From Eubacteriales bacterium (GTDB lineage: Bacteria > Bacillota > Clostridia > Christensenellales > CAG-138): a stretch of 64,000 nucleotides of DNA. Below the pieces are notes generated by a model. It had not been told where the DNA came from, searched no databases, and saw only the letters and a program-made list of their open reading frames with translations. The position numbers were made by a program, and so were the translations under genes. Shown here in pieces: positions 8,386 through 16,428 of this stretch. The stretch covers positions 1 through 64,000 of the forward strand of contig JAJFTI010000017.1 of assembly GCA_021373115.1 (NCBI GenBank), in the 5' to 3' direction. Position 1 is the stretch's first letter; each line of letters begins with the position of its first letter.

Positions 8386-8410
8386 TATCACGCAAATCAC
8401 GAGTGTGATA
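8386..8410. promoter_or_regulatory. Inverted repeat, possible regulator operator
   Basis: TATCAC (8386-8391) and GTGATA (8405-8410) form an inverted repeat separated by 13 bases in the 300-base gap between the immunity-like gene and the divergent tetR gene. It is a plausible operator for the neighbouring TetR protein. The rest of the gap holds a TATACT -10-like box near 8510 and nothing else clear. Confidence 0.3.
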
Positions 8411-8548
8411 CGTAAAAAACAGACGAAAAATGCGGATTCGCCGTGGATTTTCGTATGGCGGAACATCGGTTTCCTGCGGTTTCCACTTCCGAAACGGGTG
8501 AAATTTTGTTATACTGTGCTATACGAACCGAAGAGGGGGAAGCGGCGC

Positions 8549-9130
8549 ATGCCGGACTCCATGTCGAGCAAGCGCGCCCTCGCGGAAGCGCTCAAGGGGC
8601 TGATGACGAAGCAGCCGCTCGAAAAAATCACCGTCGGCGACATTTGCAACACCTGCGGCATGAGCCGAAAGGGGTTTTATTATCACTTTCGCGATAAATA
8701 CGATCTTGTAAACTGGGTTTTCTATTCGGAGTTCGTCGTTTGCCTTTCTGAGAATCCGGAAGAGAACGTTTGGGTATTCTATGAGAGCATCTGCGGCTAT
8801 TTTTATAAGAACCGTCCATTTTATATCAACGCGTTTACCATTCGGGGACAGAACTCCTTTTCGGACTACTTCTGCGAAGTGATTCACCCCCTCGCGCGCG
8901 CGCGGCTGCAGGCAATCTTTGGCGATGGCCCGGATCACGATTTTTACGCAACGTTTTTCACGGATGCGTTTCGCGTGTCCATCGAGCGCTGGCTGCGCGA
9001 GCAGTTCGATATCCCACCGCACGAGTTTGTCTGGCGGATCAAGCGCGCGGTGCTCGCGATTGCGCGGGAGTATGAGCAAAGCAGCCTGGGCCTCCCCGAA
9101 AAAGACAGTAAGAACCGTTTGATACGATAG
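8549..9130 (+). CDS. TetR/AcrR-family transcriptional regulator
   Basis: A 193-residue DNA-binding repressor. The N-terminal helix-turn-helix is clear: LAEALKGLMTKQPLEKITV then GDICNTCGMSRKGFYYHF and RDKYDLVNWVF, with the GFYYHFRDK recognition helix typical of TetR proteins. The C-terminal half matches the TetR subgroup often found next to dihydroxyacetone kinase or efflux genes (DhaS-like). The ATG is preceded by GAGGGGGA. The serine hydrolase starts 16 bases after the stop, so the two are probably one operon. The upstream inverted repeat at 8386-8410 may be its operator. Ligand unknown. Confidence 0.9.
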   Translation: MPDSMSSKRALAEALKGLMTKQPLEKITVGDICNTCGMSRKGFYYHFRDKYDLVNWVFYSEFVVCLSENPEENVWVFYESICGYFYKNRPFYINAFTIRGQNSFSDYFCEVIHPLARARLQAIFGDGPDHDFYATFFTDAFRVSIERWLREQFDIPPHEFVWRIKRAVLAIAREYEQSSLGLPEKDSKNRLIR

Positions 9131-9146
9131 AAGGAGGATGCCGATT

Positions 9147-10922
9147 ATGGATCTGGTGACGGATACCCGGGCGCTGATGATCGTCAAGCAACTGTTGGAT
9201 AATACCTCCACCGTGAAGCCGGTCATCGCGCAGACACCGCAAAAACCAAAGTTTTCGCCTTCCGCGATTCAAAAACCGTTTGCGCGCGCACTGCCGGAAA
9301 CGCAGGGTGTATCTTCCGCGCACATCTCTTCGTTTCTCAATGCGCTTAAGGATGATGGAACGCTGGATATGCATGGCGTATTGATCCTGAAGAACGGAAA
9401 AATGATCGCCGAGGCAACCTTTGGCGCGTATGACCAGAAAGTCTGGCATATCACGCATTCCGAGTGCAAGTCGATCACCGGACTTGCCGTCGGCATGCTC
9501 ATCGACGAGGGCAAACTCACGCTGGACGACCGGATCATCGACCTTTTTGCCAGCCGGGTCAGCAAGATCAGCCAGTTCACGCACCGCGCCATGACCATCC
9601 GCCACCTGCTGACCATGACGAGCGGAGTTACATTCAACGAGGCCGGATCGGTGACCGAAACGGACTGGATCAAGTGCTTTCTCGAGTCCGCCGTGCTGAA
9701 GGAACCGGGTACGACCTTCCAGTACAACAGCATGAATACCTATCTGCTCGCCTGTGTAATCAAGCAGGTTTCGGGGCAGGGACTGGTGGATTATCTGAAA
9801 CCAAGGCTGTTTGAACCGCTTGGGATCACGAATTTCTATTGGGAAACCTGTCCGATGGGGAATGAGAAGGGTGGATGGGGGCTTTACATCCTGCCGGAAG
9901 ACATTGCGAAAATCGGCCAGCTTGTGCTTGACGGCGGCCGGTTCGAGGGAAAACAACTCGTGTCGGAGCAGTGGATTGCGGAGGCGACGCGCGCGCAGGT
10001 ACAGCCGCCGAAAACGCTCGGCAATTACGACTACGGCTACCAGACCTGGGTTGGAAGGAATGAACGGTCGTTTCTGTTTAACGGCATGTTTGGGCAGAAT
10101 GTGCTCGGCTTTTTTGAAAACGGCACTTTGCTCGTTTCGAACGCGGGCAACAACGAACTTTTCCAGCAGAGCAACTATTATGAACTGGCAACGCGCTATT
10201 TCGGCGCGCAGCAACCGGCGGGCGAGACTGGTAAAATTTTAAGCCTGTCTGGGGCGGGCGCCCTGCAGAGTGCGAAAAAGCACCTTACTACGGTGCTGGA
10301 GGCGCCGAAAACAGCCTTGTTTGGAGATTTGTTTGATTCGCGGCAGAAGCTGAGCCTGAGCGACATCGGCAAACGTCTCGACAACCGCGCGTATTTTGCA
10401 TCGGGCGACAAGCGCGCCGCGTCAATTGGCGTGCTGCCGCTTTATGCGCAAACGCTGCAGAATAATTTCACCAAGGGGCTGCATGCGATTTCGTTCACCT
10501 GGCGGGAAGGTGCGCTCTCGGTTATCCTCGACGAAACGGACGAGCGGCATGTGCTTCCAATCGGATTTGACGAACCGGCGCGCGCGGAGTTTTTAACGCA
10601 TGGCGAGAGCTACATCGTCGCCGTGAACGGCCGGTTTGCCGCGGACGAGACGGGGCTGCCCGTGCTGACGATCCGGATTTCGTTTCTGGAAGCGGCAAAC
10701 GCGCGTTTGGTCAAGATTCGGTTCTTCGACGGCAGGATCGAAACGCAGTGGTCGGAGTTCCCGGGAAAGGCGTACCTAAACGATACGCTCACCGAGGTAA
10801 AAGGCCAGAGCGCATTGCTGAGCAATGTGCTGGAACGCGCGGACGAAGAATTGCTGCGTTTTCGCATCACCCGCATTCTGGAGCCGCAGCTCACGCTGCT
10901 GGAGCGCGGCCAAACGCTCTAG
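9147..10922 (+). CDS. Serine hydrolase, class C beta-lactamase/esterase fold
   Basis: A 591-residue protein with an N-terminal serine beta-lactamase-like domain and a long C-terminal extension. The nucleophile motif SxxK is SECK at residues 105-108, followed by ITGLAVGMLIDEG. The second motif is around Y193 (FQYNSMNTYL), reading Y-N-S where relatives usually have Y-S-N. No signal peptide is visible, so it looks cytoplasmic and is more likely an esterase or peptidase than a resistance enzyme. I placed the start at ATG 9147, about nine bases after AGGAGG; an ATG at 9138 directly touches that site. It follows the tetR gene closely and is probably under its control. Confidence 0.85.
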   Translation: MDLVTDTRALMIVKQLLDNTSTVKPVIAQTPQKPKFSPSAIQKPFARALPETQGVSSAHISSFLNALKDDGTLDMHGVLILKNGKMIAEATFGAYDQKVWHITHSECKSITGLAVGMLIDEGKLTLDDRIIDLFASRVSKISQFTHRAMTIRHLLTMTSGVTFNEAGSVTETDWIKCFLESAVLKEPGTTFQYNSMNTYLLACVIKQVSGQGLVDYLKPRLFEPLGITNFYWETCPMGNEKGGWGLYILPEDIAKIGQLVLDGGRFEGKQLVSEQWIAEATRAQVQPPKTLGNYDYGYQTWVGRNERSFLFNGMFGQNVLGFFENGTLLVSNAGNNELFQQSNYYELATRYFGAQQPAGETGKILSLSGAGALQSAKKHLTTVLEAPKTALFGDLFDSRQKLSLSDIGKRLDNRAYFASGDKRAASIGVLPLYAQTLQNNFTKGLHAISFTWREGALSVILDETDERHVLPIGFDEPARAEFLTHGESYIVAVNGRFAADETGLPVLTIRISFLEAANARLVKIRFFDGRIETQWSEFPGKAYLNDTLTEVKGQSALLSNVLERADEELLRFRITRILEPQLTLLERGQTL

Positions 10923-10977
10923 CCGGCGGATGAAGTACGGGTCCATCCCGAAACGGTTGCCGGAAAGAAGTAGAATG

Positions 10978-10993
10978 AAAAGTGAACACTTTT
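10978..10993. promoter_or_regulatory. Short palindrome before the SH3 gene
   Basis: AAAAGTG-AA-CACTTTT is a perfect inverted repeat about 40 bases upstream of the next promoter. It may be an operator or a weak terminator of the hydrolase transcript; no long T-run follows. Confidence 0.3.
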
Positions 10994-11034
10994 GAAAAAG
11001 GTTGTAACTCTTTCATAATAATGCCACAAACTAC

Positions 11035-11062
11035 TTGAAATGCGATAAAAAAACAATATACT
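11035..11062 (+). promoter_or_regulatory. Candidate promoter of the SH3-domain gene
   Basis: TTGAAA (11035-11040) and TATACT (11057-11062) are separated by 16 bases, about 70 bases before the start codon. Confidence 0.55.
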
Positions 11063-11132
11063 GTGCATAGGCATCGATTCGGAATGCCAATCGCGTAGAA
11101 TAGCGAAGCTGCACGCGTCCAGGGAGGGTACC

Positions 11133-11933
11133 ATGAGAAGAAGATCCGTTCGCATTACACCGCTGGGTTATATCGTACTGAGCATCATCATTCTTGTGAT
11201 GTTGGTCGGTATTTATTTCATCGTTTGGTCGATGCGGAATTCGGATAACACCAGCGCCGCAGAAAACAGCCCGATCAGCACGGCGTCCGGCTTAACGCCT
11301 ACCCCCTCGCTTGCGCCCGTCTCGGCGCAGACGCCTGCGCCCGCCGTTACCGCCGCTCCGCAGGCAACCAACACGCCCGCCGGAACGCCGACCATAACGC
11401 CTAAGCAGGACGATACGCCGGAACCCGCCGTCAAGACGCCTTCCCCCGCACAGGTACAGTCCGCCGTGGATGGCACGCTGAACGCCAGCGGCGTCGTGCT
11501 GCGCGGAGGGCCGAGCAAATCCTACACGATTCTGGGGAAATATTCCTCCGGAACACAGCTGAAAGTATACGAAGCCGAAGGGGACTTCTTCTTTGTGCAG
11601 GTTGTCAAAGAAAATAAGTACGGTTATATTTTCTCGGAATATGTCGATAAAGCGGGTCTGCTGCCCGGCGAGAACGCAACGCCTACGCCAAAAGCCATTG
11701 CCGGAACAATTCCCGGAACGGTATCCGCTAGCAAGCTCGCACTGCGCAGCGTACCGAGCACCGAGGACAACACCCCGATCGGCGAGGCCGTAAAAGGCGA
11801 TTCCGTGCTGATTTACTTTAAGACGGGCGACTTTTACTACATTCAGGTCGCGGATACCGGCGTGAAATGCTACGCCGCGGCGAAATATATCACCGCGAGT
11901 ACCGCGGTTCCAACCGGCACCCCCGTTCCGTAA
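11133..11933 (+). CDS. Membrane-anchored protein with two SH3b domains
   Basis: A 266-residue protein with a short positively charged N-terminus (MRRRSVR), one transmembrane helix at about residues 12-33 that could be an uncleaved signal anchor, a linker of about 75 residues rich in proline, threonine and alanine, and two bacterial SH3-type domains. The domains are marked by LNASGVVLRGGPSKSYTILG and SKLALRSVPSTEDNTPIGEA. Such domains usually bind peptidoglycan or cell-wall peptides, so the protein probably acts on the outer face of the membrane. No catalytic domain is present. A GGGAGG site precedes the ATG. It is a single-gene unit with its own promoter and a strong terminator. Confidence 0.85.
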   Translation: MRRRSVRITPLGYIVLSIIILVMLVGIYFIVWSMRNSDNTSAAENSPISTASGLTPTPSLAPVSAQTPAPAVTAAPQATNTPAGTPTITPKQDDTPEPAVKTPSPAQVQSAVDGTLNASGVVLRGGPSKSYTILGKYSSGTQLKVYEAEGDFFFVQVVKENKYGYIFSEYVDKAGLLPGENATPTPKAIAGTIPGTVSASKLALRSVPSTEDNTPIGEAVKGDSVLIYFKTGDFYYIQVADTGVKCYAAAKYITASTAVPTGTPVP

Positions 11934-11983
11934 GGATTCGAATCCGCGGGTGGGTCGCTCGCATTCTGTTTACTGAAAACAAG

Positions 11984-12020
11984 ACGGACGCCGTGTTCAT
12001 ACGGCGTCCGTTCGCGTTTC
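11984..12020. terminator. Strong bidirectional terminator
   Basis: ACGGACGCCGT (11984-11994) pairs perfectly with ACGGCGTCCGT (12001-12011) across a six-base loop, followed by TTCGCGTTT. It separates the convergent SH3 and DUF554 genes. Confidence 0.85.
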
Positions 12021-12039
12021 CGTGCGGTATCAAAAAGAA

Positions 12040-12723
12040 CTACATAAACAGCACAAGGCCGATTGGAATAAAGATTGAGAGGATGAAATCCATCACCTTG
12101 ATCTTTGTGACCTTCAGCAGATTTAGGCCGATGGCAAGGATGAGCAGCGAACCCACGCAGGTCATCTCGGCGACCGCCGCGTCGCTGAGCACGGGGGCAA
12201 CGAACTGCGCAAGCAGCGTGATCGCCCCCTGATACAGAAACAGTGGAATTGTGGAGAGCAGCACACCCGCGCCGAGCGTACTGGCGAAGACGATCGCGCT
12301 GACGCCGTCGAGTATGCTTTTCGTAAAGAGAACCTCGTGGTTGCCGGTCAGTCCGCTGTTGAGTGAACCGACGACCGCCATTGCGCCGACGCAGTAGAGG
12401 AGCGTTGCCGTTATGAATCCTTCACCAATCCTGGAGGATCCCGATTCGGACTTTGCGAACTTCTGTTCCAGATTGCCCACAAAACGGTTAAACCGGCCGT
12501 CGAGGTCCAGAATCATTCCGATTACGCCGCCGACGACGATGGAGATCGTTGCGATCAGCACGTTTTCGCCTTTCAGCATCCCGCTGACACCAATGTAGAT
12601 GACGACAAGGCCAAGACCCTGCATAATACCGCTGGAGACGCGCTCCGGAATGCCTTTTCTTAAAAGCAGGCCAAGCGTGCCTCCAACGAGGATGGCCGCT
12701 GCGTTGACGATGGTTCCAAGCAT
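12040..12723 (-). CDS. DUF554-family membrane protein
   Basis: A 227-residue polytopic membrane protein. The N-terminus MLGTIVNAAAILVGGTLGLL, followed by KGIPERVSSGIMQGLGLVVI and the later GSLNSGLTGNHEVLFTKS, is characteristic of the DUF554 (YdfK/YqgA) family. About six hydrophobic segments are visible. Function is not established; a transport role is often assumed. A GGAAAGGAT site precedes the ATG on the minus strand. It stands alone between the terminator at 11984 and the divergent alcohol dehydrogenase gene. Confidence 0.9.
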   Translation of the reverse strand: MLGTIVNAAAILVGGTLGLLLRKGIPERVSSGIMQGLGLVVIYIGVSGMLKGENVLIATISIVVGGVIGMILDLDGRFNRFVGNLEQKFAKSESGSSRIGEGFITATLLYCVGAMAVVGSLNSGLTGNHEVLFTKSILDGVSAIVFASTLGAGVLLSTIPLFLYQGAITLLAQFVAPVLSDAAVAEMTCVGSLLILAIGLNLLKVTKIKVMDFILSIFIPIGLVLFM

Positions 12724-13013
12724 GATCGTGTATCCTTTCCATTGACGCCAAAGGCCGACAACTGACGAATCGAGCGTATTTCAAAAGATTATACGACGGA
12801 TTGGCTGGAAAAGGAACCTGTTTTTACGAAAGAATGGAGCGCGAACGTGCCGGCGCTTTTGCCGCGTCCATACAATGCGGATTGTATTTGCTGGCAAACA
12901 GCAGGGGGATAATGTTATAATACAATAGAATAGGCGGATGATTCGCGCTACGCGGGGCGGGCACGGAAACGGACAAACCGCCGCAACACATCTCGAAGGA
13001 AAAGGAAAACAAG

Positions 13014-14195
13014 ATGCTGAATTTTGAATTTTACAGTCCGACGCGCCTCGTTTTTGGAAAGGGCACGGTGGATCGGGTTGGTGACCATATTGCTCCGCTG
13101 GCAAAAAAGGTTCTTCTTCATTACGGCAGCGACCGCGTGGTAAATAGCGGGCTGCTGAAACGAATTGAGGATTCGCTGACCAGGGCGGGCATTTCGTATG
13201 TCCCGCTTGGCGGGGTAATCGCAAATCCGGATATCGAGCTGGCGCTCAAAGGCGTTGCGCTTGCCAGAAAAGAAAAGGTCGATCTGATTCTCTGCGTTGG
13301 CGGCGGTTCGGTCATCGACTCCGGCAAGGCAATTGCGCTGGGGCTGAAAAATCCGGATCTCGATCTGTGGAAGATCTACGAGAATAATCTCGAAACGAGC
13401 GGCGCATACCCGGTTGCCTGCGTGCTGACCTTCCCCGCGGCGGGCAGCGAAGCGAGCAACAGTACGGTCATCAGCAACTACAAGGCGAATAAAAAGTGCG
13501 GTTATAACCGCGAGTGGAACCGCCCCGTGCTTTCCATCATTGATCCCACGTTGTTTGAGACGATTCCGAAATTCCAGATTGCTTCGGGTGTTGCGGACAT
13601 GATGAGTCATATCTTTGAGCGCTATTTTTCGAACACGGAGCACACGGAACTTTCGGACGCGCTGAGCGAAGCGACGCTGCGCACGCTTCTGACATTTGGG
13701 CCGAAGGTGGTTGAAGACCCGACGGACTACGATTCCTGGTGCCAGGTCGCCCTCTGCGGAACGATAGCGCACAACAACATGCTCGGCGTCGGCCGCGAAC
13801 AGGACTGGGCGTGCCACAAGCTCGACCATGAGCTCACTGCGCGCTTCGGCGTGACCCACGGCGCGGGACTGGCGGTGCTGACGCCCGCGTGGATTCGCTA
13901 TGTCTGGCGTGTGAATCCAAAACGTTTTTACGGGTTCGCCGTGCGAATTATGGGCGAGGAGCCGGAGCCAAAGGCGGTTGCGGCGACCATTGAGAGCGGC
14001 GTTTCCGCTCTGGAGACATTTTACTCCCGCCTGGGGCTGCCGAGCCGCCTCACAAAACTTGGAGTGGAGGCGAGTGCGATCCCCGAAATGGCGCGGCAGG
14101 TGACCCATGCGCCGGATGGCAGCGAGCGGCCGCTTGGCGGAATCAAGAAACTCTACGAAGCGGACGCAAAGGCGATTTACGAAAAAGCGATCTGA
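13014..14195 (+). CDS. Iron-containing alcohol dehydrogenase (butanol dehydrogenase type)
   Basis: A 393-residue group III alcohol dehydrogenase. It begins NFEFYSPTRLVFGKGTVD, has the NAD(P)-binding GGGSVIDSGKAIALG segment near residue 100, and the metal-site regions ADMMSHIFERYF and HKLDHELTARFGVTHGAGLA, whose histidines bind the metal. These features match the YugJ/BdhA-like butanol dehydrogenases that reduce aldehydes with NAD(P)H in fermentation. A perfect TATAAT at 12916-12921 lies upstream without a good -35 box. A purine-rich AGGAAAAGG site precedes the ATG. It is monocistronic and closed by the terminator at 14213. Confidence 0.92.
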   Translation: MLNFEFYSPTRLVFGKGTVDRVGDHIAPLAKKVLLHYGSDRVVNSGLLKRIEDSLTRAGISYVPLGGVIANPDIELALKGVALARKEKVDLILCVGGGSVIDSGKAIALGLKNPDLDLWKIYENNLETSGAYPVACVLTFPAAGSEASNSTVISNYKANKKCGYNREWNRPVLSIIDPTLFETIPKFQIASGVADMMSHIFERYFSNTEHTELSDALSEATLRTLLTFGPKVVEDPTDYDSWCQVALCGTIAHNNMLGVGREQDWACHKLDHELTARFGVTHGAGLAVLTPAWIRYVWRVNPKRFYGFAVRIMGEEPEPKAVAATIESGVSALETFYSRLGLPSRLTKLGVEASAIPEMARQVTHAPDGSERPLGGIKKLYEADAKAIYEKAI

Positions 14196-14212
14196 TCCAA
14201 ACTGGAATGAAG

Positions 14213-14243
14213 AAAGCGGGAGGCAGCAATGCTTCCCGCTTTT
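14213..14243. terminator. Terminator between adh and hutI
   Basis: AAAGCGGGA (14213-14221) pairs with TCCCGCTTT (14234-14242), with an inner GCA/TGC pairing. It serves the alcohol dehydrogenase gene and can also act on the convergent hut operon. Confidence 0.75.
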
Positions 14244-14263
14244 GTGCGTGATTGTATCCGATG

Positions 14264-15496
14264 TCAGGATACGACGACTGTGCCCCTCTTTACAACCGCT
14301 TTTACCAGATTGCTCCCCATGCGGTAGCACAGCAGTTCCATGCCGTCCGCGTTCCAGAGGGTCAGGTCGGCTTGTTTGCCGGCCTCGACCGAACCGATGC
14401 GTTCGCCTAAGCCGATGGCGCAGGCGGCGTTCAGCGTGACCGCCGTGAGGATTTCCTCCGGCGTCATGCGATAGCGCAAATATGCGAGCGTTGCGCTGAA
14501 CTGCAAATTCAGCGAAGGGCTGGAGCCGGGGTTAAAGTCCGAAGCGATTGCAACGGGAACCTGCGCGGCGATCATCTCCCGCGCGCGGGCATAGGGCTTG
14601 TTCAGGTAGAGCGAGGTCTGCGGCAGGAGGCAGGCGGTAACCCCGCCATTTGCGAGCGCGCAAATGCCCGCGTCGGATGTTGCGATCAGGTGCTCCGCCG
14701 AAACCGCGCAGACTTCGCCCGCGAGTTGTGCCCCGCCGAGGGAGTCGATCTCGTCCGCGTGGATTTTGCGCCCCAGCCCGAGCGAACGCGCGGTTTCCAA
14801 TATTCGCCTGCTCTGCGCAACGGAGAACACACCCGTTTCGCAGAATACGTCGCAAAATTGCGCCAGCCGCTCTTCCGCCACGCGGGGTAAAATCTCGTTG
14901 CAGACACAGTCCACATAATCGTCCGCGCGTCCGGCGAACTCCGGCGGAACTGCGTGCGCCGCCATACAGGTCGGGACAACGTCCATTGCGTGTTCGCGGT
15001 TCAGGCGGCGGATGACGCGGAGCTGCTTTAGCTCGTTTTCCAAATCGAGCCCATAGCCGCTCTTGATCTCCGCTGTGGTGACGCCGAGGTAAAGCTGCTC
15101 GTTGAGAAAAGCGCTCGCGCGGGAAAACAATTCGTCTTCCGACAGCGCGCGCGTCCGGCGGACGGTATCGAGAATGCCCCCGCCGGATTGCAGAATTTCG
15201 AGGTAGCCCGCGCCCTTGAGCTTGAGCGGTATCTCGTGCTGCCGCCAGCCGCCGAAGACGAGGTGCGTATGCGCGTCCACCCAACCGGGGGTTGCGAACG
15301 CGCCGCCCGCGTCGAACTCCTCCGTGCCGGAGGGACAGGCGGGAACCGCGCCGTCTTCGCCGACGGCACGGATGATTCCGCCGTCAACGAGTACGCTCGC
15401 GTTATGATACCTGCGGTTCTTGCCCTGGGCAGCGCCCCTTTGACTCGTGGAACCGACAGGGGTCTGCAGCAGCGCGATGTTGCGAATCAGCAGCAT
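14264..15496 (-). CDS. hutI: Imidazolonepropionase HutI
   Basis: HutI hydrolyses 4-imidazolone-5-propionate to N-formimino-glutamate, the third step of histidine degradation. The 410-residue amidohydrolase shows the metal motif VDAHTHLVFGG with H76 and H78, the substrate-binding KSGYGLDLENELK, and the later HADEIDSLGG and SDFNPGSSPSLN motifs of the family. It is the last gene of the hut operon, 16 bases after ftcD. The N-terminal 35 residues, rich in Q, R and S, look somewhat longer than in most relatives. Confidence 0.95.
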   Translation of the reverse strand: MLLIRNIALLQTPVGSTSQRGAAQGKNRRYHNASVLVDGGIIRAVGEDGAVPACPSGTEEFDAGGAFATPGWVDAHTHLVFGGWRQHEIPLKLKGAGYLEILQSGGGILDTVRRTRALSEDELFSRASAFLNEQLYLGVTTAEIKSGYGLDLENELKQLRVIRRLNREHAMDVVPTCMAAHAVPPEFAGRADDYVDCVCNEILPRVAEERLAQFCDVFCETGVFSVAQSRRILETARSLGLGRKIHADEIDSLGGAQLAGEVCAVSAEHLIATSDAGICALANGGVTACLLPQTSLYLNKPYARAREMIAAQVPVAIASDFNPGSSPSLNLQFSATLAYLRYRMTPEEILTAVTLNAACAIGLGERIGSVEAGKQADLTLWNADGMELLCYRMGSNLVKAVVKRGTVVVS

Positions 15497-15512
15497 GGCA
15501 TGCTCCTCTTTG

Positions 15513-16406
15513 CTAGCTCAACCGGTATTCCAGCACCTGCGTTTCCGGATCAAATTGTTCGATGCCGAGGTAATACTCCGCGCTGTCGATCAGCGCGCGC
15601 ATCGGCACAAGGCCGACAATCTCCGTGCCGACGATGGATACGCCGTAGCGCGCTGCCTCAAAGCGGACGAATTCGACAACGCGGTAGAGCGGCGTTTGGC
15701 AATAGTTGGTCATATTGATGGAAACCTGCGCGGTGTCGCGTTCCTTGAGGTACACGCCCATCGCCTTGACGCAGTTCAGGCCGCCGCCGGACTGACGGAT
15801 CACGCGGGCGATTTTGTCCGCAATGGAAACGTCGTTCGTGGAAAGATTAATGTTAAACGCAATCAGCGGCGCGCGTGCGCCGACGGCGACGACCCCCGCC
15901 GTGGGGTGGATTGTCCGCCCGCCGAAATCGGGCTCCCACTCCGGCTGCTGTACTTTTTGCTCCATTCCTTCGAATTGCCCTTTGCGGATGCTTGCGAGGT
16001 TTTCGCGGTGCGGCGCGGACGCGGAGGCTTCGTAGAGGAAGACGGGGATACCCGCCTCCGCCCAGATGCGCTCGCCAACACGCCTGGAGAGCGCGACGCA
16101 TTCGTCCATCGACACCTCACGGATGGGGATGAACGGAACCACGTCCACCGCGCCCATGCGCGGGTGCTCGCCGGTGTGGTGCGTCAGGTCGATGCAGCGT
16201 GCTGCAACCTTCGCGAGGCTGACCGCCGCCTCCTCGACGCCCGCCGGATCGCCGACAAACGTGATGACCGAGCGGTTGTGGCTTGCATCGCTGGAGGTGT
16301 TCAGCAGCGTCACGCCCGGCGTGGAGCGAACCACGCCCGCGATCTCCTCGACAATTGCGCTGTCCGCGCTGGAGATATTTGGTACACTCTCGATGATCTT
16401 TGCCAT
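15513..16406 (-). CDS. ftcD: Glutamate formimidoyltransferase
   Basis: This enzyme transfers the formimino group of N-formimino-glutamate to tetrahydrofolate, giving glutamate and 5-formimino-THF. The 297-residue length corresponds to the transferase part only. The start AKIIESVPNISSADSAIVEE, the SLAKVAARCIDLTHHTGEHP segment and GVYLKERDTAQVSINMTNY are typical. The cyclodeaminase partner that converts formimino-THF onward is neither fused nor encoded within this operon, so it must be elsewhere. It lies between hutU and hutI with short gaps. Confidence 0.94.
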   Translation of the reverse strand: MAKIIESVPNISSADSAIVEEIAGVVRSTPGVTLLNTSSDASHNRSVITFVGDPAGVEEAAVSLAKVAARCIDLTHHTGEHPRMGAVDVVPFIPIREVSMDECVALSRRVGERIWAEAGIPVFLYEASASAPHRENLASIRKGQFEGMEQKVQQPEWEPDFGGRTIHPTAGVVAVGARAPLIAFNINLSTNDVSIADKIARVIRQSGGGLNCVKAMGVYLKERDTAQVSINMTNYCQTPLYRVVEFVRFEAARYGVSIVGTEIVGLVPMRALIDSAEYYLGIEQFDPETQVLEYRLS

Positions 16407-16428
16407 AAAAAACGATTTCTCCTGTATC

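Noticed and set aside
12948..14330. A 460-codon open frame antisense to the alcohol dehydrogenase gene
   Set aside because: Shadow frame; it runs through the promoter and terminator of the real gene.
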